Below, in pieces: positions 4,810 through 5,318 of a DNA stretch of 5,318 bases. The position numbers and the translations under genes were made by a program. A model generated the notes under the pieces. That model made no database searches. It saw only the letters and a program-made list of their open reading frames with translations, and was not told where the DNA came from. Numbering within the stretch: position 1 is the stretch's first letter; every line of letters begins with the position of its first letter. Source of the stretch: Nitrospirota bacterium (GTDB taxonomy: Bacteria; Nitrospirota; Thermodesulfovibrionia; Thermodesulfovibrionales; JdFR-85); assembly GCA_013152195.1 (NCBI GenBank), contig JAADGU010000027.1, forward strand, positions 1-5,318. The letters are read 5' to 3'.

Positions 4810-5318
4810 TTATCCTTTTGCCTCTTTTATTATGCGGTCCACATCCTCTCTGTCCAGAACCTCATCTTTTATAAGAGCCTCTGCCAAACTATCAAGGACT
4901 TGCCTGTTCTTCAGCAATATATCTTCGGCCTTTAATTCTGCATCAGTTATGAACCTTCGTATCTCCTGGTCCATAAGCCATGTCATCTCTTCACTGAAAC
5001 GTTTAGGCTGGGCAAGTTCTCTTCCTAAAAACGGGTGTTCCTCTCCCCTCCCAAGGTTCAGGGGACCAACTTTATCACTCATACCCCACTGGGCCACCAT
5101 CTCATCTTCTCTGCAAGGGAAGTTGCTTCTTTCAGATCATTCTGTGCACCCGTGCTCACATCATTAAAGGCCGTCTTCTCGGCAACCCTTCCGGCAAGGG
5201 CTACGCTCAGTTTACTCATAAGGTATGTCTTGGGATAATAATGCCTGTCTTCTTCGGGCAGGAGCTGAGTTACACCCATAGCCATTCCGCGAGGCAGGAT
5301 GCTGACTTTGTAAATTGG
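4810..5318 (-). pseudogene. ftsH: ATP-dependent zinc metalloprotease FtsH, C-terminal part, frameshifted
   Basis: FtsH is a membrane-anchored AAA+ protease that degrades misfolded and regulatory proteins. Only the C-terminal protease part is in the window; the AAA+ module and HEXXH zinc site would lie beyond the right edge. From the edge inward the first frame reads YKVSILPRG, GVTQLLPEEDRHYYPKTYL, then STGAQNDLKEAT with the family's third zinc ligand (Asp61 of the fragment), and ALAGRVAEK. After EKM (72 residues) this frame runs off to RWWPSGV and a stop at 5079-5081. The normal continuation, VAQWGMSDKVGPLNLGRGEE and the C-terminal helical region ending IKEAKG, is in another frame down to TAA at 4810-4812. 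The break coincides with a tandem AGATG duplication; removing one copy restores GAG-AAG-ATG-GTG-GCC (E-K-M-V-A), as expected for FtsH. It is either a real mutation or a sequence/assembly error. The remaining sequence shows no other decay, which fits a recent event or an error. Confidence 0.9.
5098..5107 (-). repeat. 5-bp tandem duplication causing the ftsH frameshift
   Basis: The plus strand reads CATCTCATCT (minus AGATGAGATG), two exact 5-bp copies exactly where the FtsH reading frame breaks. One copy gives the family sequence uninterrupted; two copies shift the frame. Confidence 0.85.

Noticed and set aside
4832..5238. Plus-strand frames 4832-5167 and 5035-5238
   Set aside because: Antisense to conserved FtsH protein sequence.

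Overview
The window looks like chromosomal DNA from an anaerobic or microaerophilic bacterium with sulfur and respiratory metabolism. A Nitrospirota (Thermodesulfovibrionia-like) or deltaproteobacterial-type source is my best guess. The basis is a type I-alpha glutamine synthetase with archaeal/deep-bacterial flavour, a small multiheme cytochrome c, a DsrE2-like sulfur-trafficking protein and an HDOD signalling protein. This assignment is inferred from gene content and remembered family resemblance, not from a search. Nothing indicates a mobile element, CRISPR array or prophage.

Layout. (1) Positions 1-1299 (+) hold glnA, lacking only its first few codons. (2) Positions 1393-1468 (-) hold tRNA-Ala(CGC) with encoded CCA and the G3:U70 identity pair; a short inverted repeat lies just upstream of it, over its putative -10 box. 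(3) Positions 1612-2049 (-) hold a secreted four-heme (CXXCH x4) cytochrome. (4) After an AT-rich divergent intergenic region, 2254-3959 (+) is a two-gene operon: a degenerate histidine-kinase-like ATPase fused to an intact receiver domain, then an HDOD protein coupled by an ATGA overlap. (5) A perfect-consensus sigma70 promoter (TTGACA, 17 bp, TATAAT) and a structured leader of about 100 nt drive a dsrE2-like gene at 4142-4627, which ends at a strong intrinsic terminator. (6) Converging from the right edge is the C-terminal part of ftsH (-), whose frame is broken by a 5-bp tandem duplication.

How the parts may work together. The pseudokinase-receiver/HDOD pair is probably one signalling module: the receiver can accept phosphate but the protein has no phospho-donor His of its own, so an outside kinase is needed. 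The dsrE2-like gene is a separate unit with strong promoter, strong Shine-Dalgarno and its own terminator, so it may be highly expressed. Its leader contains an inverted repeat, a segment complementary to the Shine-Dalgarno and a possible 11-codon upstream reading frame ending in Cys-Ser, which suggests possible post-transcriptional control.

The most notable points are the dsrE2 leader, the kinase-dead ATPase-receiver coupled to HDOD, the ftsH frameshift with a visible duplication as cause, and the 18-bp perfect palindrome between the convergent genes. I did not find a clearly new multi-gene system.
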